This document shows positions 21,125-28,696 of a stretch of 64,000 nucleotides of DNA, one piece after another. The stretch's first letter is position 1. Every line of letters begins with the position of its first letter. A model generated the notes under the pieces. It ran no database searches and was not told where the DNA came from. It saw nothing but the letters and a program-made list of their open reading frames with translations. The DNA is from Gottfriedia luciferensis (GTDB taxonomy: Bacteria; Bacillota; Bacilli; Bacillales; Bacillaceae_G): assembly GCF_001712755.1 (NCBI RefSeq), contig NZ_MDKC01000035.1:124001-188000 (forward strand). Direction: 5' to 3'. A program made the translations under genes and the position numbers.

Positions 21125-22234
21125 TTATATAATAGAATTACGAAGAGTAACAGCTACACCTTTTGGTACATAAGCAACAATTATAGCACCTGGTTCATTC
21201 ACTGTAATCCAACCTAACCCTGAATAAACTATATCAGTTTTAGCATCCTTTATCATAAATTCATGCTTCACTAATTTTGGAAGCTCCTCTATTTGTTCAC
21301 CATATGGTGGAACTAATAATTCCCCAGCTTGTCTTTCATATAAATCATCAGCATTTTCTTGTTTAGTACGATGAATTGATAATTCGTTAGAGAAGTGACA
21401 AGTAAAAGAACGTCTTCCACCTTCTAAATAATCAAAACGAGCTAATCCACCAAAGAATAATGTTTGTCCTTCATTTAATTGATAAACCATAGGCTTAATT
21501 TCTTTTTTCGGTGTAATTATCTTTAAACCTTTTTTATCAACGAAATGAGCCATTTGATGGTGATTAATTATACCTGGTGTATCAATTAGATCACTCTGAT
21601 CATCAAGTGGTATTTGAATCATATCAAGCGTTGTACCCGGAAAATGCGATGTTGTAATGATATTACTATTTTCTTCACTATAACGTTTAATCATCGTATT
21701 GATAAATGTTGATTTTCCAACATTTGTACAACCTACTACGTATACATCCTTACCTTCACGGTACTTCTCAATACTTTCAGCTAATTCGTCGATACCAGTG
21801 CCTTTTACTGCACTAATTAAATGAACACCTACAGGTTTAAGTCCCCAACGTTTTGCCGTTCCGCTCATCCATTGCGTAAGCTTATTTTTCTTAACTGACT
21901 TCGGAATTAAATCTGCCTTATTACCAACTAATAATATTTTGTTGTTTCCAACGAATCGATTAATTCCATTTAACCAGCTGCCAGAAAAATCAAAAACATC
22001 AACTACTTTAATAACAAGACAATCCTTAGAACCTATCCCATTTAAGATACGAATAAAGTCCGAATCAGTCAACTCTACATCTTGAATCTCATTATAGTTT
22101 TTTAAACGGAAACAACGTTGGCAAATAATCTCTTCTTTTTCTAATGAAGATGGAGGTGCATATCCAAGCTTGTCCTTATCCTCTGTTTGAATTTCAACTC
22201 CACAACCAATACATCTTACTTCTGTATTACTCAC
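21125..22234 (-). CDS. yqeH: Ribosome biogenesis GTPase YqeH
   Basis: 369 residues. N-terminal zinc finger (CIGC near 8-11 and CQRC near 38-41), then a circularly permuted GTPase whose G4 motif NKADLIPK comes before the G1 motif GCTNVGKST and G3 DTPG. It takes part in 30S subunit assembly. It overlaps yqeG by 4 bases. Confidence 0.95.
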   Translation of the reverse strand: MSNTEVRCIGCGVEIQTEDKDKLGYAPPSSLEKEEIICQRCFRLKNYNEIQDVELTDSDFIRILNGIGSKDCLVIKVVDVFDFSGSWLNGINRFVGNNKILLVGNKADLIPKSVKKNKLTQWMSGTAKRWGLKPVGVHLISAVKGTGIDELAESIEKYREGKDVYVVGCTNVGKSTFINTMIKRYSEENSNIITTSHFPGTTLDMIQIPLDDQSDLIDTPGIINHHQMAHFVDKKGLKIITPKKEIKPMVYQLNEGQTLFFGGLARFDYLEGGRRSFTCHFSNELSIHRTKQENADDLYERQAGELLVPPYGEQIEELPKLVKHEFMIKDAKTDIVYSGLGWITVNEPGAIIVAYVPKGVAVTLRNSII

Positions 22235-22752
22235 TTTTTATCCTCCCATTGTAACAATCCTTGCTTCCTTAAGGATGAAAGAATTCTACGTTCTACCATT
22301 CGATTAAATCTTGTCCAAATTCCATCTGTACTTGCAACCGGAACAACTAAAATTGTATGAATGCCTTGACGATTACCACCAAATACGTCTGTAAGCAATT
22401 GATCTCCAATCATCACGACTTCATTTGGTTTTAAATTCATTTGTTTATATGCTTTTTTATATGATGTAGCGAGTGGCTTACGTGCACGATGAATGAAAGG
22501 AATTCCTAAAGGATCACAAAACTTTCCAACACGCTCCGCATTGTTATTCGATACAACTGTAATTTTAATACCTGCATCATCCATGCTTTTGAACCATTTC
22601 GTTAGCTCTGGAGTAGCTAATGGTCGGTCCCACTCTACTAACGTATTATCTAAATCAGTAATAATCCCTTTTATTCCTAAGCCTTTTAAATGCTCAGGCG
22701 TAATTGCATAAACATTATTAACAGTTTCACTCGGTAAAAATTTATTAAACAT
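22231..22752 (-). CDS. yqeG: YqeG, HAD-superfamily IIIA phosphatase
   Basis: 173 residues. The HAD nucleophile motif is ITDLDNTLV with D33 and D35, followed by VVSNNN and MIGDQLLTDVFGGN. Members of this family include phosphatidylglycerophosphate phosphatases; the substrate here is not proven. First gene of the yqeG-yqeH-aroE-yhbY-yqeK-rsfS-yqeM run; diverges from sda. Confidence 0.9.
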   Translation of the reverse strand: MFNKFLPSETVNNVYAITPEHLKGLGIKGIITDLDNTLVEWDRPLATPELTKWFKSMDDAGIKITVVSNNNAERVGKFCDPLGIPFIHRARKPLATSYKKAYKQMNLKPNEVVMIGDQLLTDVFGGNRQGIHTILVVPVASTDGIWTRFNRMVERRILSSLRKQGLLQWEDKK

Positions 22753-22809
22753 AATTACACCTCAATATATTCTTAAAATCGTTCGACAAATAACTACAAT
22801 CATTCTAAC

Positions 22810-22910
22810 TGTGGATAAATCTTATACACATTATCCTTAGTCCAAGAACCTACCTTTTCAGAATATATAAACAAATTACCCACAACTTATCCACTTATTT
22901 CTGTGGATAA
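22810..22910. promoter_or_regulatory. DnaA-box cluster between yqeG and sda
   Basis: Three exact DnaA boxes of the form TTATnCACA: inverted at 22810-22818, direct at 22822-22830, inverted at 22902-22910; near matches TTACCCACA at 22876-22884 and TTATCCACT at 22887-22895. In B. subtilis DnaA binds such a cluster and controls sda, linking replication state to sporulation. The cluster could also touch yqeG expression. Confidence 0.9.
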
Positions 22911-22918
22911 ACGAACGA

Positions 22919-22947
22919 TTGTTCTATTTTTAAAAATTTGATACATT
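22919..22947 (+). promoter_or_regulatory. Candidate sda promoter
   Basis: TTGTTC (22919-22924), a 17-base spacer, then TACATT (22942-22947). It begins 9 bases after the last DnaA box, so bound DnaA would sit directly against RNA polymerase. Confidence 0.55.
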
Positions 22948-22991
22948 AAGTTTAAGAAGAAATTCAAAAAACTTTTCTCACTCGGAGGTGA

Positions 22992-23153
22992 ATGCCCAAC
23001 CGGGCAAAAAATATGTACAAATTAAATGATGAGTTGTTACTTGAGTCCTACAAAAAAGCTCTAGGTTTACAGCTTGATCCTGCCTTCATTTATTTAATTG
23101 AAAAAGAAATTAAACGAAGAGGTCTAGATTACTATATAAAAAAAACATCTTAA
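22992..23153 (+). CDS. sda: Sporulation checkpoint protein Sda
   Basis: 53 residues from the first ATG (22992), or 46 from the internal ATG at 23013 that aligns with the core Sda start (MYKLNDELLLESYKKA). The helical hairpin ends EKEIKRRGLDYY, close to B. subtilis Sda, which inhibits the sporulation kinase KinA when replication is disturbed. GGAGGTGA is only 3 bases from the first ATG and 24 from the second. A small GCCC-AACC-GGGC hairpin lies between them, so the used start is uncertain. Neighbouring DnaA boxes match known control. Confidence 0.9.
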   Translation: MPNRAKNMYKLNDELLLESYKKALGLQLDPAFIYLIEKEIKRRGLDYYIKKTS

Positions 23154-23231
23154 ACATTTTTATTATTTTCAATATATGCAAATAATACAAGTGAAATAAA
23201 AATACAAGCACTCTTTACAATAACAGAAAAA

Positions 23232-23256
23232 GAACCATCTTTCTATACGATGGCTC
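23232..23256 (-). terminator. psd terminator
   Basis: Arms GAACCATC and GATGGCTC (one wobble pair), 9-base loop, followed on the minus strand by a TCTTTTTC run, about 25 bases after the psd stop. Confidence 0.75.
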
Positions 23257-23281
23257 CCATTTCGTGAAAAAAAGTGCATAC

Positions 23282-24061
23282 TTAGTGTAATTTACCAAGA
23301 TTTTGACCAACTCTGATTGCTTGGCCAGATTGAAGTTGCAAATTTGGTGAAAAACTATTAGCTTCAAAAAGTAAAACAACGGTAGAACCGAAAGAAAAAT
23401 ACCCTACTTCTTCACCTTTTTTCAAACGCTTTTCTTTTTTGGTTACTACGATTGTGTTAACAAACATAGCACCAACTTTAATCATCGCAACATGTTTATT
23501 GTTTTCAGAGCATAATACTTCTGAAATAACTCGATAATTTTTTGAAAGTGGATCTTTACCATACGTTAATCCTGCTTTATTCACGGGATAAGATTTAGCA
23601 CCTAATTCGAATTGTGATACAATTTCGCCTTCGATCGGGCTATGTATACGATGATAATGGCTAGGACTTAAATACAATACCATATAATAACCCTCATCAT
23701 ATTTATCTGCCATTTCCTTTGAACCTAACATCTCAATAATGCTATATGTCTTTCCCTTAACGACAAATTTAATATCCATTTCAATTTTCCCACTAGACTC
23801 TAACACACCATCTACCGGACAAGCTAATTCACTTTCACCAGCATGAATCGGTCTCGCATTTTGCTTTAATTCTCTAGTAAACAAGGCATGTAAAGTAGGA
23901 AAAACAGTCTCTTTACTTTCATCCATATTTAAATTAAACGCTTTAATATAAGGATTAATAAAAACCCTACTAAATCTAGAAGTAGCAAGCCTACGTAAAA
24001 GACCCGAAGTAAAGCGATTATTCGTTAACTCTATAAACAAACGATAAAAACTCTGTTTCAT
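23282..24061 (-). CDS. psd: Phosphatidylserine decarboxylase proenzyme
   Basis: 259 residues from the ATG with AGGAG 7 bases upstream. Contains CPVDG near 81-85, SHYHRIHSP near 134-142 and the self-cleavage motif FGST near 224-227, where the serine becomes the pyruvoyl group. It makes phosphatidylethanolamine at the membrane. It stands alone, without pssA, and ends towards sda. Confidence 0.94.
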   Translation of the reverse strand: MKQSFYRLFIELTNNRFTSGLLRRLATSRFSRVFINPYIKAFNLNMDESKETVFPTLHALFTRELKQNARPIHAGESELACPVDGVLESSGKIEMDIKFVVKGKTYSIIEMLGSKEMADKYDEGYYMVLYLSPSHYHRIHSPIEGEIVSQFELGAKSYPVNKAGLTYGKDPLSKNYRVISEVLCSENNKHVAMIKVGAMFVNTIVVTKKEKRLKKGEEVGYFSFGSTVVLLFEANSFSPNLQLQSGQAIRVGQNLGKLH

Positions 24062-24263
24062 CAATGTACTCCTAACTAAAATTATATATATAAATTTATA
24101 ACATATTATTCCAAAACTAACAAAACACTAAATGATCTTTCTGTCGTTGCTATAAATTGTTTATTCTTCTAATATAACTTGTACTCTCTACTTCTTTAAT
24201 CCTTATCTAATGATCCTACCATTGCTACCCTTTACCTAAAACACTTAGAATCCCTTAATCTAC

Positions 24264-24307
24264 TTGTCACTAACTGTTCACCAAGATTTCACACTGAGTT
24301 CACATTA
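24264..24307 (+). promoter_or_regulatory. Four tandem 11-bp TTCAC repeats upstream of relP (PhoP-box-like)
   Basis: The core TCAC recurs exactly every 11 bases, at 24267, 24278, 24289 and 24300, with hexamers GTCACT, TTCACC, TTCACA, TTCACA. Bacillus PhoP binds direct TT(A/C)ACA-like repeats with 11-base period, usually four at activated promoters. A good -10, TACAAT (24314-24319), follows after 10 bases and no proper -35 is present, which fits an activator-dependent promoter. The identity of the regulator is inference. Confidence 0.6.
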
Positions 24308-24313
24308 AGCTGA

Positions 24314-24319
24314 TACAAT
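24314..24319 (+). promoter_or_regulatory. Candidate relP -10 element
   Basis: TACAAT, 32 bases upstream of the relP ATG. There is no recognisable -35 at the right distance; the space is occupied by the TTCAC repeats. Confidence 0.5.
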
Positions 24320-24350
24320 TACTGATGTAATATACATTAGGAGGTTGCCT

Positions 24351-24968
24351 ATGTTGAAAGATCAAAGCTTAGGTGAATGGACTAACACACTTTTAATATA
24401 TAAATTTGCGTTAGATGAAATCAATACTAAAATTAGAATTTTAAATGAAGAATTTACTTTAACTCATAATCATAATCCAATCGAACACGTAAAATCACGA
24501 TTGAAAAAACCTGACAGTATAATAGAAAAACTTGAGCGAAAAGGTTTAGAACTAACTCAATATAATTTGGAAAATTATATGAGTGATATAGCTGGAGTGC
24601 GTATTAGTTGTTCATTTATTAGTGATATTTATATGATCTATGAACTATTAAAACAACAAGACGATATTCATATAATAGAAATAAAAGATTATATAAAAAA
24701 CCCAAAACCAAATGGCTATAAAAGCTTTCATATGATTATTGAAATTCCAATTTTCCTTGCTTCTGAAACGAAGAGAGTAAAAGTAGAAATCCAAATTAGA
24801 ACAGTTGCCATGGATTTCTGGGCAAGCCTCGAACACAAGATTTTTTATAAATACAATAAAAAGGTCCCAAAAGCAATTATAGAAAGCTTGAATGAAGCTT
24901 CCGCAACAGTAAATTCTTTGGACTATAAAATGGAAATGATTAGAGACCAGGTTGAACAGTTGAATTGA
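24351..24968 (+). CDS. relP: Small alarmone synthetase RelP (YwaC/SasA type)
   Basis: 205 residues from the ATG with AGGAGG 6 bases upstream (a TTG two codons earlier abuts the Shine-Dalgarno). Single RelA/SpoT synthetase domain: DIAGVRISCSF near 77-87, NPKPNGYKSFH, EIQIRT and DFWASLEHK. No hydrolase, TGS or ACT domain. It transfers pyrophosphate from ATP to GDP/GTP to make (p)ppGpp. Sequence is closer to YwaC (RelP) than to YjbM (RelQ). Stands alone, with a hairpin terminator about 90 bases downstream. Confidence 0.9.
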   Translation: MLKDQSLGEWTNTLLIYKFALDEINTKIRILNEEFTLTHNHNPIEHVKSRLKKPDSIIEKLERKGLELTQYNLENYMSDIAGVRISCSFISDIYMIYELLKQQDDIHIIEIKDYIKNPKPNGYKSFHMIIEIPIFLASETKRVKVEIQIRTVAMDFWASLEHKIFYKYNKKVPKAIIESLNEASATVNSLDYKMEMIRDQVEQLN

Positions 24969-25059
24969 TTTGGGCAGATTTTTAAAGTCTTAGAAGATAA
25001 AAATTTTACTATCTCCCATTTCATTCCTGTAAACCCGAATAGTAAATTAGTATTGAAGA

Positions 25060-25087
25060 AACAAGGTATATTAACATACCTTGTTTT
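25060..25087 (+). terminator. relP terminator (first copy of duplicated hairpin)
   Basis: Perfect 10-bp stem AACAAGGTAT/ATACCTTGTT, six-base loop, followed by a T run. A near-identical hairpin lies at 25597-25628. Confidence 0.75.
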
Positions 25088-25410
25088 TAGTGTGTTGAAA
25101 TATATTGTAGTCAATATAAAAAATACGAACAATAAATAATTTACGATGAAATTGCATTATTTTTATATATGATGATTTTCTATCGTATCTACCTGAAAGA
25201 CAATTGAATGATAGTATATTTTTTTAACAAACTTGCAAAAATTCAACATAATTAACATCGTTATAATTAAAATATCTTTTTTGAGGGTCACTATTAATAA
25301 TGATTTGTAAGTCGTGGGTTATCTATCACTTACAATTAGATTAATACAGGGAAATTCATTCGTTTAATAGACTAATCTATTGTTTTTAAGATTATTCTTT
25401 TTTATTAAGA

Positions 25411-25535
25411 AGTTGATTGGAACGAAAGGGTGATCGACTCCTATGGGATTAGCGGGAAGGCTGAGACCCCACAGGCGGAGCCGAGGAGGCTCAGGTCTCG
25501 CCCCATGGAAAGCGAGCACCCTGTAGTGGAAATCA
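25411..25535. repeat. 125-bp GC-rich dispersed repeat, copy A
   Basis: Begins AGTTGATTGGAACG and ends GTAGTGGAAATCA. It is nearly identical to copy B at 52204-52331 and much richer in GC than the surrounding sequence. Internal complementary segments (GTGATCG or GTGCTCG with CGAGCAC; GAGACC with GGTCTC; GATT with AATC) suggest a folded RNA or DNA hairpin element with short terminal inverted repeats. No coding potential is supported. I recall this type of sequence as common between genes in Bacillaceae. Confidence 0.9.
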
Positions 25536-25596
25536 TAGCACACAACTATTTATAAGAGCTAAAATTAATTGACAAAGTTCCTTTTTAACAGCATGA

Positions 25597-25628
25597 AAAC
25601 AAGGTATATTAACATCCCTTGTTTTTTA
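25597..25628 (+). terminator. Second copy of the AACAAGGTAT hairpin
   Basis: Same arms and loop as 25060-25087 with one mismatch (ATcCCTTGTT) and a longer T run. No gene precedes it on the plus strand, so it is probably a duplicated relic flanking the 125-bp repeat. Confidence 0.55.
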
Positions 25629-25832
25629 TTTTATAATTTCAAATACTGTTTCAGCTATCATATAATGCACTCATTCTTTCATATATTAAATAACAAAGAT
25701 TTTAAAAGAATTAGACTCATCTATTCTATTTCTAGTTCTTTCAGCTTTAAATTTAAGATAAAATAGGATATGTTAATATAAATGTAAATAAGAAAGTTTA
25801 TGAACATAGATCAAAAAATTGGAGGAGCCGAT

Positions 25833-26594
25833 TTGGATAATGAATTAAACTATAAAACAATCATTCCAGAAAATATTCCGAATGAACGTAAGTCCGCCTT
25901 AAAAACACTTGCCTACTATTTTTTAATATTTATTGTAGGTTTGAACTTACTAATCCTGATTGCTTCAATATGGGGTATGATTTTTGTTAGTGTTGCGGAT
26001 ATAAACCTTACTGAAAAACAATTTGATAATCTTATAAATACCGTTTCAATTTATTCGGATTCCATTTTTGGTGTCCTCAGCTTATTATGGCTCTATTATT
26101 ATACGAAGAAAAAAGGACTTCTAACTTTAAGACGAATAAATATAACTGTAATTGACGTTGTTATCGTTTTAGGAGCATATGTGGTTCTTATGGCTTCCTC
26201 ACAGCTTCTTGATGTTATTTTTCAACATTTCAATTATTCAATTGCTACGCCTGATAACCAAAAAGCAGTGGAAGGCTTATTGCGAACTAATCCAATCCTT
26301 ATGATTATATCTGCGGTTATTCTTGCACCAATTAAAGAAGAATGGATTACACGTAAGTTAATTATTGGATCAATTTTTAAAAACTCGCCGATTATTGGTT
26401 TAATTGTAAGTTCATTTGGGTTTGGTTTATTGCATATGCTTGCTGGTTTTTCAATCTATGCATTACTATCTTATTCTTTAGCTGGTTTAATTTTTGGTAT
26501 TATCTATATCAAAACAAAAAAAATCGAAGTTACAATTTTTGCCCATTTTTTAAATAACTTAGTTTCAATTATTGCTTTTTTTATTGTAAACTAA
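25833..26594 (+). CDS. CPBP family intramembrane glutamic endopeptidase
   Basis: 253 residues from a TTG with GGAGGAG 5 bases upstream; an in-frame ATG at 25800 has no Shine-Dalgarno and would make the ribosome-binding site part of the coding region. Six to seven membrane segments. The family motifs are EEWITRK (EExxxR), FGLLHML (FxxxH) and HFLNN (HxxxN) near the C terminus. Relatives (Rce1/CAAX-like) process bacteriocins or anti-sigma factors; the target here is unknown. No bacteriocin gene is next to it. Confidence 0.85.
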   Translation: MDNELNYKTIIPENIPNERKSALKTLAYYFLIFIVGLNLLILIASIWGMIFVSVADINLTEKQFDNLINTVSIYSDSIFGVLSLLWLYYYTKKKGLLTLRRINITVIDVVIVLGAYVVLMASSQLLDVIFQHFNYSIATPDNQKAVEGLLRTNPILMIISAVILAPIKEEWITRKLIIGSIFKNSPIIGLIVSSFGFGLLHMLAGFSIYALLSYSLAGLIFGIIYIKTKKIEVTIFAHFLNNLVSIIAFFIVN

Positions 26595-26600
26595 CAAAAA

Positions 26601-26625
26601 AAACGCTCCTAGGGGCGTTTTTATA
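26601..26625 (+). terminator. Terminator after the CPBP protease
   Basis: AACGCTCC/GGGGCGTT stem (one wobble pair), two-base centre, then TTTTTAT. Confidence 0.8.
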
Positions 26626-26645
26626 ATGTATTTATGAGGTGTATA

Positions 26646-27035
26646 ATGAGTTATTTATTGATACTAATTGGAGGATTTTTTGGAGCAATTCTTCGTTACC
26701 TAATAGGTCTATCAATCCATCCACTTTCAAATGGATTTCCAATTCAAACATTTTTAATTAATATAATTGGATGCTTCTTTTTAGGTTTCTTTTTGCCGAT
26801 GGCTAAAGTTAAATTAAAACCTGAATATACATTACTAATCGGAACTGGATTTACTGGAGCATTTACTACATTCTCTACTTTTTCACTTGAAAATGTAGCT
26901 CTGATGGATGCAAAAAAATTGCTAGTAAGTCTAGTCTATATCATCTCAAGTTTAGTGATCGGAATAAGTTTGGCGTATCTTGGTTTTAAAGCGGCTGAGA
27001 AATTCAATAAAGTAAAAGGAGAAACCTCATCATGA
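26646..27035 (+). CDS. crcB: Fluoride efflux transporter CrcB (first subunit)
   Basis: 129 residues starting MSYLLILIGG; GAGGTG lies 4 bases upstream, and an ATG four codons earlier overlaps this Shine-Dalgarno. Four membrane segments with GGFFGAILRY (about 8-17), a conserved asparagine in INIIGCFFLG and TGFTGAFTTFSTFS. Pairs with the next gene, whose ATG overlaps the stop, suggesting a heterodimeric Fluc channel. I see no fluoride riboswitch upstream. Confidence 0.9.
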   Translation: MSYLLILIGGFFGAILRYLIGLSIHPLSNGFPIQTFLINIIGCFFLGFFLPMAKVKLKPEYTLLIGTGFTGAFTTFSTFSLENVALMDAKKLLVSLVYIISSLVIGISLAYLGFKAAEKFNKVKGETSS

Positions 27036-27391
27036 TTGTTATTGTTGGAATAGGTGGGGGAATCGGAGCAATTTTTCGCTATGCCCTTGGAAACTTTGTT
27101 AATAAAAAAGTTAAAACAAATTTTCCTTTTGGAACTTTCGTTATAAACATACTTGGATCGTTTATTTTAGGTTTTATCAACCATTTATACCTCGATAAAT
27201 CGCTTTCTACTACAATGTGGCTGTTTATTGGTGTAGGAATATTAGGTGGGTTTACAACCTTTTCTACTTTTGGATACGAATCAATTCAATTACTGGTTGC
27301 AAAAAAGTATAAAACTGCATTATCTTATATCATTTTATCTACTATTATTAGTATTTGTAGTGCATATATCGGTTTTCATATTTTTAGATGA
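27032..27391 (+). CDS. crcB: Fluoride efflux transporter CrcB (second subunit)
   Basis: 119 residues, overlapping the first crcB by 4 bases. GIGGGIGAIFRYALG (about 5-19), NILGSFILGF and GGFTTFSTFGYE are the Fluc motifs. Fluc subunits work as antiparallel dimers; two genes in tandem usually mean two subunits fixed in opposite orientation. Confidence 0.9.
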   Translation: MIVIVGIGGGIGAIFRYALGNFVNKKVKTNFPFGTFVINILGSFILGFINHLYLDKSLSTTMWLFIGVGILGGFTTFSTFGYESIQLLVAKKYKTALSYIILSTIISICSAYIGFHIFR

Positions 27392-27412
27392 ACCGAGAAA
27401 TTAGATCTAAAA

Positions 27413-27442
27413 AAAACCTCTGTTCCCAGAGGTTTTTTATTT
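27413..27442. terminator. Bidirectional terminator between crcB and the SRPBCC gene
   Basis: AAACCTCTG/CAGAGGTTT stem with four-base loop, A run before and T run after, between convergent genes. Confidence 0.9.
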
Positions 27443-27453
27443 TTTCAATTTTA

Positions 27454-27903
27454 TCAACCAAAATCTAATGTTTTACCGGTCTCTGCATATGTTTTTACAT
27501 TACTTAAAATCATTGGCCAGGTTGATTTTGTATTTTCATATGAAGGGTGATTTTCTGGCCATTGGTCGTTAACTAGTGTTAATTTTGTACATTCACCCAT
27601 CTCTTCAAGTGTAAGTGTAATTTTAGTTTCTAATTCAGCATGATTTTCACGGTAAACTGGACCTGCATGTTCTGTATAACTCATCATTTTATGAGGTTCA
27701 AATGCTAGAATTTTCCCATAAACATGCACTGTATGTTCTCCCGCTTCTCCTGGTCCAATATATTCATACTGTGCTCCGACTTCAAATGTTGATTTTAAAA
27801 TACAACCAAAAAAGATAGCTTTAGTTCCTTCTGGCGAAACAAATATGTTCCACACCTCTTCAGGTTTAGCCCCAATATAAAACTCATACTTAAGATCTTC
27901 CAT
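27454..27903 (-). CDS. SRPBCC (AHSA1/START-like) domain protein
   Basis: 149 residues from MEDLKYEFYIGAKPEEVW with GGAGG 8 bases upstream; the frame is open further upstream but without support. The whole length is an AHA1-C/SRPBCC fold: IFVSPEGTKAIFFG at the start, GKILAFEPHKMMSYTEHAG in the middle, and the C-terminal helix WPMILSNVKTYAETG. Such proteins bind small hydrophobic ligands; the ligand is unknown. Confidence 0.8.
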   Translation of the reverse strand: MEDLKYEFYIGAKPEEVWNIFVSPEGTKAIFFGCILKSTFEVGAQYEYIGPGEAGEHTVHVYGKILAFEPHKMMSYTEHAGPVYRENHAELETKITLTLEEMGECTKLTLVNDQWPENHPSYENTKSTWPMILSNVKTYAETGKTLDFG

Positions 27904-28084
27904 TTTCTCATCCTCCATTTGTTTTATGTGTAGAATGATGAAATTGATTCTAGATGATACTTCCATTATATACCAAAAGTAGATCAACTACTGATTTCAT
28001 TTGTTTTCATGAATTTTTATATTAAAATTAAATCATACGAAATTTATTTATAGCTAAAAACAATTTTTAATGCGGGGTGACAAG

Positions 28085-28630
28085 ATGAATTTAACTTATG
28101 AAGTAATTGACGAGGATCAAATTGGATTATGTAGAGATTTATGTAATGAATTAATGACATTTCAGAAGTCAAAAGCGAAGATCAAACCAGAGTTATTTGA
28201 TAGTATGAATTTTGATACACGTATGGTTCCTTCAGTAAAAAAAGCTATACATAATTATATTGTTATCGTGAAAGATGGAGATCAAATCGTTGGTTATGTT
28301 TATTCAAATATTTCTCCAAAAGAAGTATATGTAAGCGAATTTGCAACTTTTTTTGACCTTTCTTCAGTCCATAAAAAGAATGTAGGATGTTTATCTCAAT
28401 TTTACATTAAAGAAGAATATAGAAAATATGGAGTAGGCTCTGTACTATTCAAAATGTCAATGAACTGGCTAAAACAATTTGAAGATGTAGAGGATTATTT
28501 TATCTATGTTTCAAATGGTAATGAAGACGCTCTAGATTTCTATAAACGTAAGGGATTCTCTGTTAGCCATACCATATTAGATGGTTTTATAACAGTTTTA
28601 AGAAGTAACGATCAATTTCAAACAATATAA
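28085..28630 (+). CDS. GNAT family N-acetyltransferase
   Basis: 181 residues from the ATG with GGGGTGA 4 bases upstream. The acetyl-CoA-binding region is FYIKEEYRKYGVGSVLF (about 116-132), with NEDALDFYKRKGF near the C terminus. Substrate unknown. Single gene ending at a strong terminator. Confidence 0.83.
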   Translation: MNLTYEVIDEDQIGLCRDLCNELMTFQKSKAKIKPELFDSMNFDTRMVPSVKKAIHNYIVIVKDGDQIVGYVYSNISPKEVYVSEFATFFDLSSVHKKNVGCLSQFYIKEEYRKYGVGSVLFKMSMNWLKQFEDVEDYFIYVSNGNEDALDFYKRKGFSVSHTILDGFITVLRSNDQFQTI

Positions 28631-28645
28631 GAAAAGTATAAAATA

Positions 28646-28681
28646 AAGGGGTGTCTCAAAAGATCTTTCGAGACACCCCTT
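28646..28681. terminator. Bidirectional terminator between the GNAT gene and the aminopeptidase
   Basis: Perfect 12-bp stem AAGGGGTGTCTC/GAGACACCCCTT with additional AAAGA/TCTTT pairing in the loop, between convergent genes. Confidence 0.85.
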
Positions 28682-28696
28682 CTAATTTATTTACTA

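Larger units (their letters stand above)
24969..25832. other. Intergenic region with terminator, 125-bp repeat and duplicated hairpin
   Basis: No gene is supported here. It holds the relP terminator (25060-25087), a weak hairpin TTGTAAGT/ACTTACAA around 25306-25337, the GC-rich repeat at 25411-25535 and a near copy of the relP terminator at 25597-25628. Short reading frames at 24923-25132 (minus) and 25569-25766 (plus) both arise from the two copies of the palindrome and have no ribosome-binding site. Confidence 0.6.

Noticed and set aside
25569-25766. A 65-codon plus-strand frame after the first repeat copy
   Set aside because: It shares its only recognisable peptide (KTRYINIPC) with a minus-strand frame at 24923-25132; both are translations of the same duplicated palindrome, and neither has a ribosome-binding site.
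26595-26645. Fluoride riboswitch before crcB
   Set aside because: Only a terminator and a Shine-Dalgarno fit in this short leader; no riboswitch core motif could be read.
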